Source: Paragemmobacter kunshanensis (lineage in GTDB: Bacteria > Pseudomonadota > Alphaproteobacteria > Rhodobacterales > Rhodobacteraceae). Taken from it: a stretch of DNA of 64,000 nt. Under the pieces are notes generated by a model, which was not told the DNA's origin, made no database searches, and worked only from the letters and a program-made list of their open reading frames with translations. Made by a program: the position numbers and the translations under genes. Shown in pieces: positions 35,157 through 43,154 of the stretch. The stretch spans positions 1 through 64,000 of the forward strand of contig NZ_JAALFE010000007.1 in the NCBI RefSeq assembly GCF_011059185.1, given 5' to 3'. The first letter of the stretch is position 1, and every line of letters starts with the position of its first letter.

Positions 35157-35586
35157 TCTTCCCTCCATGTGCATTCTTATGCGCTGCTTTGGGTGGAAAA
35201 CTAAACGCCACAAGCAATGCGCGTCAAATATTTTTCCCTCCATGAAATTATTTAAGGAAAAGGAACCTTTTCCACCCCCTGCTTTCCGCTGCTTTGCCCT
35301 TTGCAACAAGGCTTGCCCGGCCGCGTCCTGCCCGGAAAACGGGCAATCCGCACACCCGCGCCCGGAAGTGCGGCCCGGGATGATTCTGGAAACAAACCCC
35401 GCCCCCGGCCCCGGATTCCGCGCTGCATCGTAGAAAAGGCCGGATTTATGCCCCGCTCTGGCCATCTTTTGCCCGAAGACAGGGGTCTAGGTTGTGTGGG
35501 TATGGTGTGTTCTCGCTCGGTGGTCCGGCCGTGCGTTTCGTGTCTGGTTCAGTTCCAGTCGGATGCCCTTGGCAGCTGGTTGCAGC
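35157..35586. other. Divergent promoter region between tmm and the response regulator
   Basis: About 430 bases with no gene. The tmm-proximal 130 bases are AT-rich and hold a TTTT-N8-GAAA inverted repeat plus ATTATTTAAGGAAAAGGAAC, the probable tmm promoter and operator. The remainder is ordinary G/C-rich sequence leading to the response-regulator start. Confidence 0.65.
35232..35247. promoter_or_regulatory. Candidate operator upstream of tmm (TTTT-N8-GAAA)
   Basis: TTTTCCCTCCATGAAA, flanked by AAATAT and TTATTT, lies about 75 bases upstream of the tmm start. It has the same arm spacing and AT-rich flanks as the elements upstream of the dmm and permease units. Confidence 0.45.
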
Positions 35587-36693
35587 ATGAAAATACTTGC
35601 CGTCGACGACGACGATACGATCCTCGACCTGCTTTCCGAAGCGCTGGCGCTTTCGGGGCATGACCGGATGGCCCGTGCCCGCTCCGCGCATGAAGCGCTG
35701 GGCGTGATCGCGGCCACCACGACGCCCTTCGATTGCCTGCTTCTCGATATCCAGATGCCCGGCATGGACGGGATCGCCCTCTGCCGCGAGGTCCGCAGTC
35801 TTCAGGGCTATTCCCATACGCCGATCCTGATGCTGACCGCGATGTCGCAGCGCGACTATATCGAACGCGCCTTCATGGCGGGCGCCACCGACTATGTCAC
35901 CAAGCCCTTCGATCTGCTGGAACTCAGCACCCGCATCGGCATGGCGCATCGCCTGATCGAGGAACGCCACCGGGTCGAGGATGGGTTGACCACCATCGAA
36001 CGGCTGAAACGCGAATTGCGCACCCTTCCCGCGCTCTCGCTCAGCGATCCGCTGGATCTGGGCAAGGTGCCGCGCACCATCGCCTATCTGTCCTTCGAGA
36101 ACTACATCCTGTCGCTGACCCGGGCAAAGCTCTTCACCTCCAACGTCATGGCGGTGAAGATCGTCGATGTGGAACGCATCCACGCCGAAAACCGCCCGGC
36201 CGAATTCCTGGCCCATCTGCGCCTCGTGGCCCAGGCCCTGGCCGAGGCGACGGAAGGCGAAGGCAGCGTGCTGTCCTATCGCGGCAATGGCACCTTCCTC
36301 TGCGTCAGCCACAACCGCAGCCGCCTGACCCCGCAGGACATCGAAACCCATATCAACGACTCGATCCTTGTCGGGCAGGGTGTCTCGGTCATGGTGGGGG
36401 ATCGCACCTCGCTGGGCGCGCTCACGCGCTTCGGCTCGCTGCAATCCATCAACAAGGCCGCGGCTTCCGTCGAACGCCGGATCGAAACCGTGGGCAGCGC
36501 GCCCACCCTGCCCCGTTCGCTGCCGCAACGCTCGCTTGCCCGCTATCGCGGCGAACAGGAACGCTCGGCCTATGAGGGGCTCTTGCGGCAGGTGCTGTCC
36601 GAAGATCTCGCCCGGCTGCGCGGCGAACTCAATGCAGGCGCGGGTCGAGGTTCATCACAGCGACCTGAACCTTCACGCCGTCAAGCTCCATGA
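35587..36693 (+). CDS. Response regulator: receiver plus degenerate GGDEF-like domain
   Basis: A 368-aa protein. The receiver (1-120) has the acidic pocket AVDDDDTI, the phospho-acceptor context CLLLDIQMPGMDG and the Lys in DYVTKPFD. A linker helix leads to a domain (about 165-310) with the strand pattern of a nucleotidyl cyclase (MAVKIVDVERI; VSVMVGDRTSL), but the signature reads YRGNGTFLCVS instead of GGDEF, so cyclase activity is unlikely. It could be a scaffold or c-di-GMP-independent output domain. The last 20 residues are low-complexity. The 3' end overlaps the convergent AHL synthase by 65 bases. Confidence 0.82.
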   Translation: MKILAVDDDDTILDLLSEALALSGHDRMARARSAHEALGVIAATTTPFDCLLLDIQMPGMDGIALCREVRSLQGYSHTPILMLTAMSQRDYIERAFMAGATDYVTKPFDLLELSTRIGMAHRLIEERHRVEDGLTTIERLKRELRTLPALSLSDPLDLGKVPRTIAYLSFENYILSLTRAKLFTSNVMAVKIVDVERIHAENRPAEFLAHLRLVAQALAEATEGEGSVLSYRGNGTFLCVSHNRSRLTPQDIETHINDSILVGQGVSVMVGDRTSLGALTRFGSLQSINKAAASVERRIETVGSAPTLPRSLPQRSLARYRGEQERSAYEGLLRQVLSEDLARLRGELNAGAGRGSSQRPEPSRRQAP

Positions 36694-37216
36694 CAGGCCC
36701 TGCGGGTTCCGCCCGCAGGCCCAGCCGCCCGATCCAGCGCGGCCAGACGGCCGGGCCGAAGGCGATGATCTTCTGCGCTCCAAGCGACCGCGCCGTGCGG
36801 ATCATCTCGTACATCAGATCGCCCTGAACCTTCTTGCGCAGCTTTGCAGGCACCGTGTTCGACACGAAGATGCGCGAGGCTTCCCAGATATTCGGATCAA
36901 CCGGGGCCTCGAAATCCATCAGGTCGGCGGGAATCGACTCCAGCATCCCCCGCTGGGCATCCCGAATCATGTAGGTATACATGCCCACCCGGGCCGTCGT
37001 CGGCGTCAGCCGGACACCCGCCAGCACCTCGCCCTGCTCATGCACGGCAATCCACCGGCTCGCCGGGGTGTCGTACTGGTCGAACTCCATCCCCTCGGCT
37101 TCCGGCAGCCGCCAATTGTTGCGCACGATGAAAGACTTGCGCCTGGCCCGCAGCAGATTGACGAAAAGATCGCCATGCTGGTGCATGTTCTGGAAGGAAA
37201 GGGTGGTCGTCAGCAT
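36629..37216 (-). CDS. LuxI-type acyl-homoserine-lactone synthase
   Basis: A 195-aa autoinducer synthase-like protein. With this start the family's invariant residues fall at LuxI numbering: Arg25, Phe29, Trp35 (RRKSFIVRNNW), Asp46 and Asp49 (EFDQYD), then RLTPTT and the Glu/Arg pair in WEASRIFV. All positions known to be needed for AHL synthesis from S-adenosylmethionine and acyl-ACP look intact. The ATG has AGGG 6 bases upstream; a longer frame from about 37357 would add 47 residues with no family similarity. No AHL-binding LuxR gene is adjacent; instead it sits among two-component genes. MTA, the by-product, would be cleaved by mtnP. Confidence 0.85.
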   Translation of the reverse strand: MLTTTLSFQNMHQHGDLFVNLLRARRKSFIVRNNWRLPEAEGMEFDQYDTPASRWIAVHEQGEVLAGVRLTPTTARVGMYTYMIRDAQRGMLESIPADLMDFEAPVDPNIWEASRIFVSNTVPAKLRKKVQGDLMYEMIRTARSLGAQKIIAFGPAVWPRWIGRLGLRAEPAGPVMELDGVKVQVAVMNLDPRLH

Positions 37217-37782
37217 CACTGGCCCTGAATTCTTCGCCTCATCAACGCTGGACAGCCGGGGGTTGGCCCCCTCTTGGGAAGCCTCTGCCGGCATCGCCTC
37301 GGAGAATCTCTGAGACCGCCTGTTCGGAGGTAGGCTGACCATTGCGCGCTCAAGCATAAACAATTGTTAACAGTGTAAGGTCACGCGGCACGGGAAACAC
37401 AAACTAAAGTTTGGTCCGAATTTGGGATTCAGGCAAAACTGTGGCAAATCCGCAAACCAGAAAAAACCTTCCAATACAACATATTGTAGCAACTAGCTAA
37501 GAAGGCCCCAGTCAGGATTCTATACAAAATCCAACATCGGCCCATCGGCGAAAAAACAGGCACTGTTCACCCCTGACAGACAATCGCCGCCAGCGGGAAA
37601 GATCAAGCGGAAACTCGGCTTATGGGCGATCAGGCGCGCAGGTCCTCCACTTCGCCATAAATCACCGCAAGCAGACCACAAAAACGTCCAACTGCTGGGT
37701 CAGTAACAACCATGAATGCTGCCTTGTCCTGGCCTCCGGCTCCCGCCGGTCCCGGCGGGGCGGTGCCAGACCGGGGGTTGCC
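37217..37782. other. AT-rich divergent regulatory region of the AHL synthase module
   Basis: About 570 bases. The part nearest the synthase (37217-37357) is an open frame of uncertain use. From about 37360 to 37560 base composition drops far below the surroundings. Palindromes here are AACAATTGTT (37359-37368), CAAACT-AA-AGTTTG (37400-37413), TACAA-CATA-TTGTA (37475-37488) and GGATT-N8-AATCC (about 37516-37533). None is a textbook lux box. It probably carries the promoters for both the synthase and the divergent 127-aa gene. Confidence 0.6.
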
Positions 37783-38166
37783 ATGCCGCGCTACTTTCAG
37801 ACCTTCAAGGTATTCGGCGAAGTCGCCGATCTGATGCTGCTGGAACGCCCCGAGCGGCGCCTGATGGTCGATATCTCGCTGGAGCCCGCGCTTCACACGC
37901 CCGGGCGGAACCCCTATCCGCACCGGACCACCTTCTGCATCACCGATTCCCACCTGATGCAGCGCTTCCTTTCGGAAATCTCGATCGGCGATGCCATTGA
38001 TGCCGAAGGCACATTCTCGCAGTCGGACTATGTCCCCCACCGCACGACCTGCATCGACACGACCTTCCTGTTGCTCGACTATCGTCGCCTCGTGGATTCC
38101 GAACAACTCATCCCGGCACCGACCGACTTCGCCGTCGATGCACTGCGCCGGATGCGCCTGCATTGA
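37783..38166 (+). CDS. Conserved hypothetical protein in the AHL/phosphorelay module (127 aa)
   Basis: A 127-aa soluble protein of unknown family. It is beta-rich (RRLMVDISLEPALHTPGRNP; ISIGDAIDAEGTFSQSDY; RTTCIDTTFLLLDYRRL), a pattern that could be an OB-fold-like small barrel, but no catalytic or binding motif is clear. It ends just before the histidine kinase gene and is transcribed with it, so it may be an accessory factor of that pathway. The ATG has no strong Shine-Dalgarno sequence. G/C third positions support a real gene on this strand rather than the opposite one. Confidence 0.7.
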   Translation: MPRYFQTFKVFGEVADLMLLERPERRLMVDISLEPALHTPGRNPYPHRTTFCITDSHLMQRFLSEISIGDAIDAEGTFSQSDYVPHRTTCIDTTFLLLDYRRLVDSEQLIPAPTDFAVDALRRMRLH

Positions 38167-38186
38167 ATGAAAGGCTCGATCAGAGC

Positions 38187-39641
38187 ATGACTTCCGCCCC
38201 CTTCAACGCGGCGCCTGCCAAGACCCGCGCGCCCGGAAGCGCCGGGCCGTCCGCACGGGCCACGCGCCTGTCGGCGGGGATGCGCCTGCGCCGCTACCTG
38301 CGCGGAACGTTGCGGCTGGAAACCAGCGCGACGCGGCTGGAAAAGCAGGTGCGCGACTATGTGACCGTCACGCTGGAACTTTTCTGGAAACGGCAGACGA
38401 TCTATGCCGCCGCGGCCCTTCTGTGCGGTTTCTACTACGATCTTCAGGTGGCGGTCTTCTGCTACCTCTTCATCCAGTTCACCGAATTCTGCGACACCTG
38501 GCTGTCGCTGCGCATCGTGAAATGGAAGGGCGGCAGCCTGCGCGAGGCCCGCCGCTACCGTGATCTTCTGCTGCTTTCAGCCGTGCAAAGCACGGCGGCC
38601 ATCGTCGTCTGGGCCGGCATCGTGGCCTATATGGAAGGCATCTCCTCCCATTTCATGCCGCTCTTCTTCCTCTTCGCCGCGGGCCTCTTTGCCGCGGTGA
38701 ACAACCACCAGATCCCGCAGATCCTGCTGGTGCGCCTGATCATGTATGCCGGGGTGTTCCTCTACATCCCCATCGCCGACATCCTCAAGGTCATGCCCCC
38801 GATCCAGAGCTTCCTCTGGCTGCAGCTTTTCACCGTGGTCTTCGTGCTGTTCTTCGTGGTCGAATGCTCCATCATCTTCCTCAGGCTCTATCGGCGCGGC
38901 CTTGACCAGCTCGATGAACTGCGGCTGGAGCGTGACCGCGTCCAGGCCGCCTATGAGGTGAAGTCGCAATTCGTCTCTGTCGTCAGCCACGAATTGCGCA
39001 CGCCCCTCACCTCGATCAATGGCGCGCTCGGCCTGCTGCGGACCGGCGCCTATGACAGCGATCCCGCCAAGGCGCGCAACATCCTCGAAATCGCCCACAA
39101 GAACAGCGTCCGTCTCTCGGCCCTGATCAATGACCTCCTCGATCTGCAAAAGATCGAATCCGGCCAGATGAGCTATGATTTCGATGAGCTGGACCTCGTC
39201 TCCATCGTCGAGGAAAGCCTCGCCGCGATGGAATCCTTTGCCCAGACCTACGGGATCACCTTCGTCCTCTTCGCGCCCGAGGAAATGGTCATCGTGCAGG
39301 CCGATCGCGACCGGCTGCATCAGGTGCTGGACAACCTGCTGTCCAACGCCATCAAGTTCTCGCGCCGCGGCGAACAGGTCGAGGTGCGCGTCGTCCTGCG
39401 CGGCCAGCGCGTGCTGGTCGAGGTGCAGGATCACGGCATCGGCATCCCGCCCAATTCGCGCGAAAAGGTCTTCGGCAAGTTCTCGCAGGTCGACAGCTCC
39501 GACCGGCGCAGCCATGGCGGCACCGGGCTTGGCCTCTGCATCGCGCAGGAAATCATGGCGGCCCATGGCGGCGCGGTGGATTACACAAGCAAGCTTGGCG
39601 AAGGCAGCACCTTCGTCATAGATTTTCCCTTCAAGGACTGA
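38187..39641 (+). CDS. Membrane-embedded sensor histidine kinase (six TM)
   Basis: A 484-aa hybrid-free histidine kinase. After a basic 50-residue N-terminus there are six hydrophobic segments (about 65-235) with very short loops and no periplasmic sensor domain, suggesting detection of a membrane or hydrophobic signal. A coiled linker leads to HisKA (VVSHELRTPLTSINGALG) and HATPase (DNLLSNAIKFSRRGEQ; DHGIGIPPNSREKVFGKF; GGTGLGLCIAQEIM). A TTG 24 bases upstream is an alternative start. The Hpt gene follows 5 bases after the stop, so phosphate is probably passed to that protein. Confidence 0.88.
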   Translation: MTSAPFNAAPAKTRAPGSAGPSARATRLSAGMRLRRYLRGTLRLETSATRLEKQVRDYVTVTLELFWKRQTIYAAAALLCGFYYDLQVAVFCYLFIQFTEFCDTWLSLRIVKWKGGSLREARRYRDLLLLSAVQSTAAIVVWAGIVAYMEGISSHFMPLFFLFAAGLFAAVNNHQIPQILLVRLIMYAGVFLYIPIADILKVMPPIQSFLWLQLFTVVFVLFFVVECSIIFLRLYRRGLDQLDELRLERDRVQAAYEVKSQFVSVVSHELRTPLTSINGALGLLRTGAYDSDPAKARNILEIAHKNSVRLSALINDLLDLQKIESGQMSYDFDELDLVSIVEESLAAMESFAQTYGITFVLFAPEEMVIVQADRDRLHQVLDNLLSNAIKFSRRGEQVEVRVVLRGQRVLVEVQDHGIGIPPNSREKVFGKFSQVDSSDRRSHGGTGLGLCIAQEIMAAHGGAVDYTSKLGEGSTFVIDFPFKD

Positions 39642-39646
39642 CCGAG

Positions 39647-40006
39647 ATGACCTTTCAAGCCGATCTTCCGCAACCTGCCGACATGGCCGCGCGTCTCGCC
39701 CCGATCCGCGCCCATTTCATCGGGACGCTGCCGCCGCGCCGGGATCGGCTGACCACCTTCCTCGACAGTTTCGAAACCCCCGATGTCGAACCCGCCATCA
39801 TGCGCCAGTTGCAGGAAGACGCCCACAAGATGCGCGGCGTCGCCCCGACGCTGGGCTTCACCAGCCTCGGTCAGGCGGCGGCCCTCGTCGATGAACTGCT
39901 CGAACCCTGGCACAGCAGCAATGACGGCGTGCCCGTCACGGACCGCATCATCGACGGCCTCGCCCTTCTGCTGGCCGAGATCGAGGAAACCATCGCCGCC
40001 CGTTGA
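39647..40006 (+). CDS. Hpt-domain phosphotransfer protein
   Basis: A 119-aa stand-alone histidine phosphotransfer domain. The phospho-acceptor His is in LQEDAHKMRGVAPTLGF near residue 62, followed by SLGQAAALVDELL, the usual four-helix-bundle pattern. It would relay phosphate between the kinase upstream (a 5-bp gap, same operon) and one or both receivers flanking the module. The N-terminal ~20 residues are variable. No RR domain is fused. Confidence 0.85.
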   Translation: MTFQADLPQPADMAARLAPIRAHFIGTLPPRRDRLTTFLDSFETPDVEPAIMRQLQEDAHKMRGVAPTLGFTSLGQAAALVDELLEPWHSSNDGVPVTDRIIDGLALLLAEIEETIAAR

Positions 40007-40075
40007 TCCGTCAACGCGCGGCGCGGCCCTTGTCTTCAGGATCGCCCGCGCAGATCCTGCGCGCCCTGTCCGGCC

Positions 40076-40471
40076 TCACGCCCCGCCCGTGCCCTGCGCG
40101 TCCCAATAGCGGCGGATCTCGTCCGGAAGGGCCACCGGATCGAAAGGCTTGGATATCTTGCCCACCACGCCCAGACCGGCCAGTTCCTGCTCCACCAGTT
40201 CCATCGCCTTGGCCGTCATGAAGATGGCGGGCGTATCGGCGAATTCCGGCCTCTCGCGCAGCGCCTGCAGGGTCTGCATGCCGTTCATCCCGGGCATCAT
40301 GAAATCCAGAAGCAGCAGGTCCGGCGCGAAGGCCTGCGCCTTCTCCAGCGCCTCTGCCCCTGAAGAGCATTGCAGCACCTCGAAACCGCCCAGGTCGGCC
40401 AGGGCCAGACGCGCGATCATCAGGATGTCTTCATCGTCCTCGACGTGAAGAATGCGGTTCAGTCCGGTCAT
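40076..40471 (-). CDS. Single-domain response regulator (CheY-like)
   Basis: A 131-aa receiver without an output domain: acidic pocket ILHVEDDEDI, phospho-acceptor LLLLDFMMPGMNG, Thr in IFMTAKAME and Lys in GKISKPFDPV. It is convergent with the Hpt gene, 69 bases away, and probably exchanges phosphate with it as the terminal or sink receiver. The start at MTGLNRILHVEDD was chosen because the upstream extension lacks receiver similarity. Confidence 0.87.
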   Translation of the reverse strand: MTGLNRILHVEDDEDILMIARLALADLGGFEVLQCSSGAEALEKAQAFAPDLLLLDFMMPGMNGMQTLQALRERPEFADTPAIFMTAKAMELVEQELAGLGVVGKISKPFDPVALPDEIRRYWDAQGTGGA

Positions 40472-40711
40472 TGGCACCCCCCGGTGCGCAAGGATCGCGG
40501 CTTTCCCCGTGCCGCCTCCTGAACAGAGCGTGACGATGGACGCCCGCCGCGTCAATCACCCCTTTAACTTTCTTCAACATTTTCGGGGAACGGATTGTTT
40601 CTCAATGGATTACAATGCCGCGGCCCGCCCGGCGGAAGGCGGGACAGAACGTCGCAGATCATCGCGCGGCAAGGAAACGACTCGCCCATCTTCCCTTACG
40701 TCACCCTGACA

Positions 40712-42196
40712 TCATCCCAGCTTCACCCAGACCGTTTTCAGCGCGGTGTATTTGTCGAAACTGTGGATCGAAAGATCGCGTCCGAAACCCGACTGCTTCA
40801 CCCCGCCAAAGGGCGTCATGGCCGACAGCGCATCCACCGTATTCACCGACACAGTCCCCACCTTCAGCGCCGCACTCATCCGGAAGGCCCGGTCGATATC
40901 CCGCGTCCAGACCGAGGCCGCCAGCCCATAGGCGCTGTCATTGGCGATGCGCAGCGCCTCGGCCTCATCGGCAAAGGGGATCACGGCCAGCACCGGACCA
41001 AAGACCTCGTCCCGCGCCAATTCGCTGCCGGGGTCCACGCGATCAAAGATCGTGGGCGTGATCCAGGCATCCGATCCGTCCCGCGTCAGCCTCTCGCCCC
41101 CCGTCACCAGCCGCGCCCCGGACCGCGCCCGTTCGATGAACCCCGCCACGCGGCCCGCATGGTGGCTGTCCACCATCGGCCCCATCGTGGTGGCGGGATC
41201 CAGAGGGTCGCCCTGCACCACCGCACCCGCCCGCGCCGCCAGCCGCTCCACCATCGCGTCATGCACGTCGCGATGCACCAGCAGCCGCGAATTGGCCGAA
41301 CAGACCTCGCCCGCGTTGAAGAAGATGCCGAAGGCCGCCATATCCGCCGCCCGGTCCAGATCGGCATCGGGGAAGATGATGTTGGGCGACTTGCCCCCCG
41401 TCTCCAGCCAGACCTGCTTCATGTTCGACCGCCCGGCATAGGTCTGGAACAGCTTGCCCACCTCGGTCGACCCGGTAAAGGCAAGGCAATCCACATCAGG
41501 GTGCAGGCCCAGCGCCTGCCCCGCCTCATGCCCGTATCCGGGCACCACGTTCAGAACCCCATCCGGCAGCCCCGCCTCTGCCGCCAGTTCCGCAAGCCGC
41601 AGCGCCGAAAGGGGCGACTGTTCCGCAGGCTTCAGCACCACCGAATTCCCCGCAGCCAGGGCCGGGGCCAGCTTCCAAGTGGCCATGTCCAAAGGAAAAT
41701 TCCACGGCACCACCGCCCCCACCACGCCCAGCGCCTCGCGCCGGATCATGGCGATATCGCCGGGGCCAGTCGGTGCGATCTCGTCATAAAGCTTGTCTAT
41801 GGCCTCGGCATGCCACTGGAAGAAATGCGCCGATCCCGGCGCGTCGATGGTCGAGGATTCGGCGATGGGCTTGCCCATGTCCAGCGTATCCAGCAGCGCC
41901 AGTTCCGGCACATTCGCGCGGATCAGCGCGGCAAGGCGCAGCAGCACCTCCTTCCGCTCGGCAGGTGCCTTGCGCGACCAGCGCCCATCCTCGAACGCCG
42001 CCCGCGCCGCCGCCACCGCCCGGTCCACATCCGCCGCATCGCCCCGCGCCACATCGGCCAGCACCGCGCCCGTCGCCGGGTTCACCGTGGCAAAGCGCGC
42101 GCCCGACGCCGCCTCCTGCCAGCGCCCGTCAATCCACAGCCCCGTCCGCAGTTTCAGGGCAGCCGCCCTCGCCTTCCATTCGGCATGGATCGTCAT
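40712..42196 (-). CDS. NAD(P)-dependent aldehyde dehydrogenase (PuuC-like)
   Basis: A 494-aa aldehyde dehydrogenase. The cofactor and active-site motifs are VVPWNFPLDMATWKLAPAL, FTGSTEVGKLF, the catalytic Glu in LETGGKSPNIIF and the catalytic Cys in NAGEVCSANSRLLV. The sequence resembles gamma-glutamyl-aminobutyraldehyde or other aminoaldehyde dehydrogenases. It would oxidise the aldehyde made when an amine is deaminated by the flavin dehydrogenase encoded about 5.6 kb away in the same cluster. AGGAGGG precedes the ATG. It lies 88 bases downstream of the LuxR-type regulator and is probably co-transcribed with it. Confidence 0.92.
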   Translation of the reverse strand: MTIHAEWKARAAALKLRTGLWIDGRWQEAASGARFATVNPATGAVLADVARGDAADVDRAVAAARAAFEDGRWSRKAPAERKEVLLRLAALIRANVPELALLDTLDMGKPIAESSTIDAPGSAHFFQWHAEAIDKLYDEIAPTGPGDIAMIRREALGVVGAVVPWNFPLDMATWKLAPALAAGNSVVLKPAEQSPLSALRLAELAAEAGLPDGVLNVVPGYGHEAGQALGLHPDVDCLAFTGSTEVGKLFQTYAGRSNMKQVWLETGGKSPNIIFPDADLDRAADMAAFGIFFNAGEVCSANSRLLVHRDVHDAMVERLAARAGAVVQGDPLDPATTMGPMVDSHHAGRVAGFIERARSGARLVTGGERLTRDGSDAWITPTIFDRVDPGSELARDEVFGPVLAVIPFADEAEALRIANDSAYGLAASVWTRDIDRAFRMSAALKVGTVSVNTVDALSAMTPFGGVKQSGFGRDLSIHSFDKYTALKTVWVKLG

Positions 42197-42284
42197 CGCC
42201 TGTCCCTCCTGTTCGCCGCGCCAGACTGCCCCAAGCCCCGCCCGGGCGTGATGACAGATTTCCACCCCGCTGCTTAGGCAGAAC

Positions 42285-43076
42285 CTAAGCAGCCGTCAGA
42301 AGCGGCAGCATCATCGCAAACAGTTCCGCCTGCGAGGAAATGCGGCAGCGTGCATAAAGCTGCCTGCGGAACACCTTCACCGTCTGCGCGCTGACCCCCA
42401 GCCGCAACCCGATGGAATCCGTCGAATGGCCGCGCAGGATCAGCAGCGCCACCTCGGCCTGACGGGGCGACAGATGGATGCCATGCGCCGCCTCCACCGC
42501 CCGCACCAGTTGCGCCGGCACATCGTCGGGGGTTGCGCGCTCTGACGAAAGGCCCTGCCAATGCGCCTCGCCCAAGGCGGTGACGATGGGCGCGATGCGC
42601 TGGCACGTTTCCACATCGCGCGCCGAAAAGGCCAGCCCTGACGCCGCATCCCGCCCCAGACAGATGTTCAGCGACACATCGGCCACGGGGTAAAGGACGA
42701 AGGTGATCTCATCCAGCAATGTCGTCTGCTGATAATACTCCCGGAAATAGCGGCTGCGGTGAAAGGCATCCGGGGCCACATCGCGCAAGCGGTAAGCCCC
42801 CGCCGGTGCCCGCGACACATGCAGGTCGTGGAACGGATCCAGCAGATAGGCCCCGGGCAGATAGGTCGTGTCCAGTTGCACGAAGACCTGCGGCAGATCG
42901 CTCTGCCGGAAAAGGACCAGCGGCGAACCGGAATCGCGATAGGCCAGGATGATCAGGTTGTCCGGCGCGACACAGCGGCGGAACCATTCCTGCAAGGCCC
43001 CTTCGAAACCCGCCGCCCCGACCCGGCGGATCACCTGGGCCAATTGCCCCTCGGCGCTGTTGGGCAGCGGCTGCAT
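42285..43076 (-). CDS. LuxR-family (HTH only type) transcriptional regulator
   Basis: A 263-aa regulator with a C-terminal LuxR/FixJ-type helix-turn-helix (LSPRQAEVALLILRGHSTDS; LGVSAQTVKVFRRQLYARC). The N-terminal ~190 residues do not show the conserved Trp/Tyr/Asp pattern of AHL-binding domains and match no ligand domain I can name. It is divergent from the ABC transporter operon across a perfect 16-bp palindrome, so it most likely controls amine uptake and oxidation genes. Two adjacent ATGs are possible; the second is 4 bases after GAGAGG. Confidence 0.83.
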   Translation of the reverse strand: MQPLPNSAEGQLAQVIRRVGAAGFEGALQEWFRRCVAPDNLIILAYRDSGSPLVLFRQSDLPQVFVQLDTTYLPGAYLLDPFHDLHVSRAPAGAYRLRDVAPDAFHRSRYFREYYQQTTLLDEITFVLYPVADVSLNICLGRDAASGLAFSARDVETCQRIAPIVTALGEAHWQGLSSERATPDDVPAQLVRAVEAAHGIHLSPRQAEVALLILRGHSTDSIGLRLGVSAQTVKVFRRQLYARCRISSQAELFAMMLPLLTAA

Positions 43077-43087
43077 CATACCTCTCT

Positions 43088-43103
43088 GGGGGTATATACC
43101 CCC
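43088..43103. promoter_or_regulatory. Perfect 16-bp palindrome GGGGGTATATACCCCC
   Basis: A perfect dyad, centred on TATATA with G5/C5 arms, lies 12 bases before the regulator start and 52 bases before the ABC transporter start, in the divergent intergenic region. A dimeric regulator site, perhaps for the adjacent LuxR-type protein, is likely. The TATATA centre may also contribute to a -10 element. Confidence 0.6.
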
Positions 43104-43154
43104 CGTCTCCTGCGATCTTAAGCTTCTCCCACAGTCCAAGGGGTATGGGGCCGC

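Noticed and set aside
42285-43076. LuxR-type regulator as the receptor of the AHL made at 36.6 kb
   Set aside because: Its N-terminal part lacks the conserved residues of AHL-binding domains, and it is divergent from the amine transporter, so it is better read as a local catabolic regulator.
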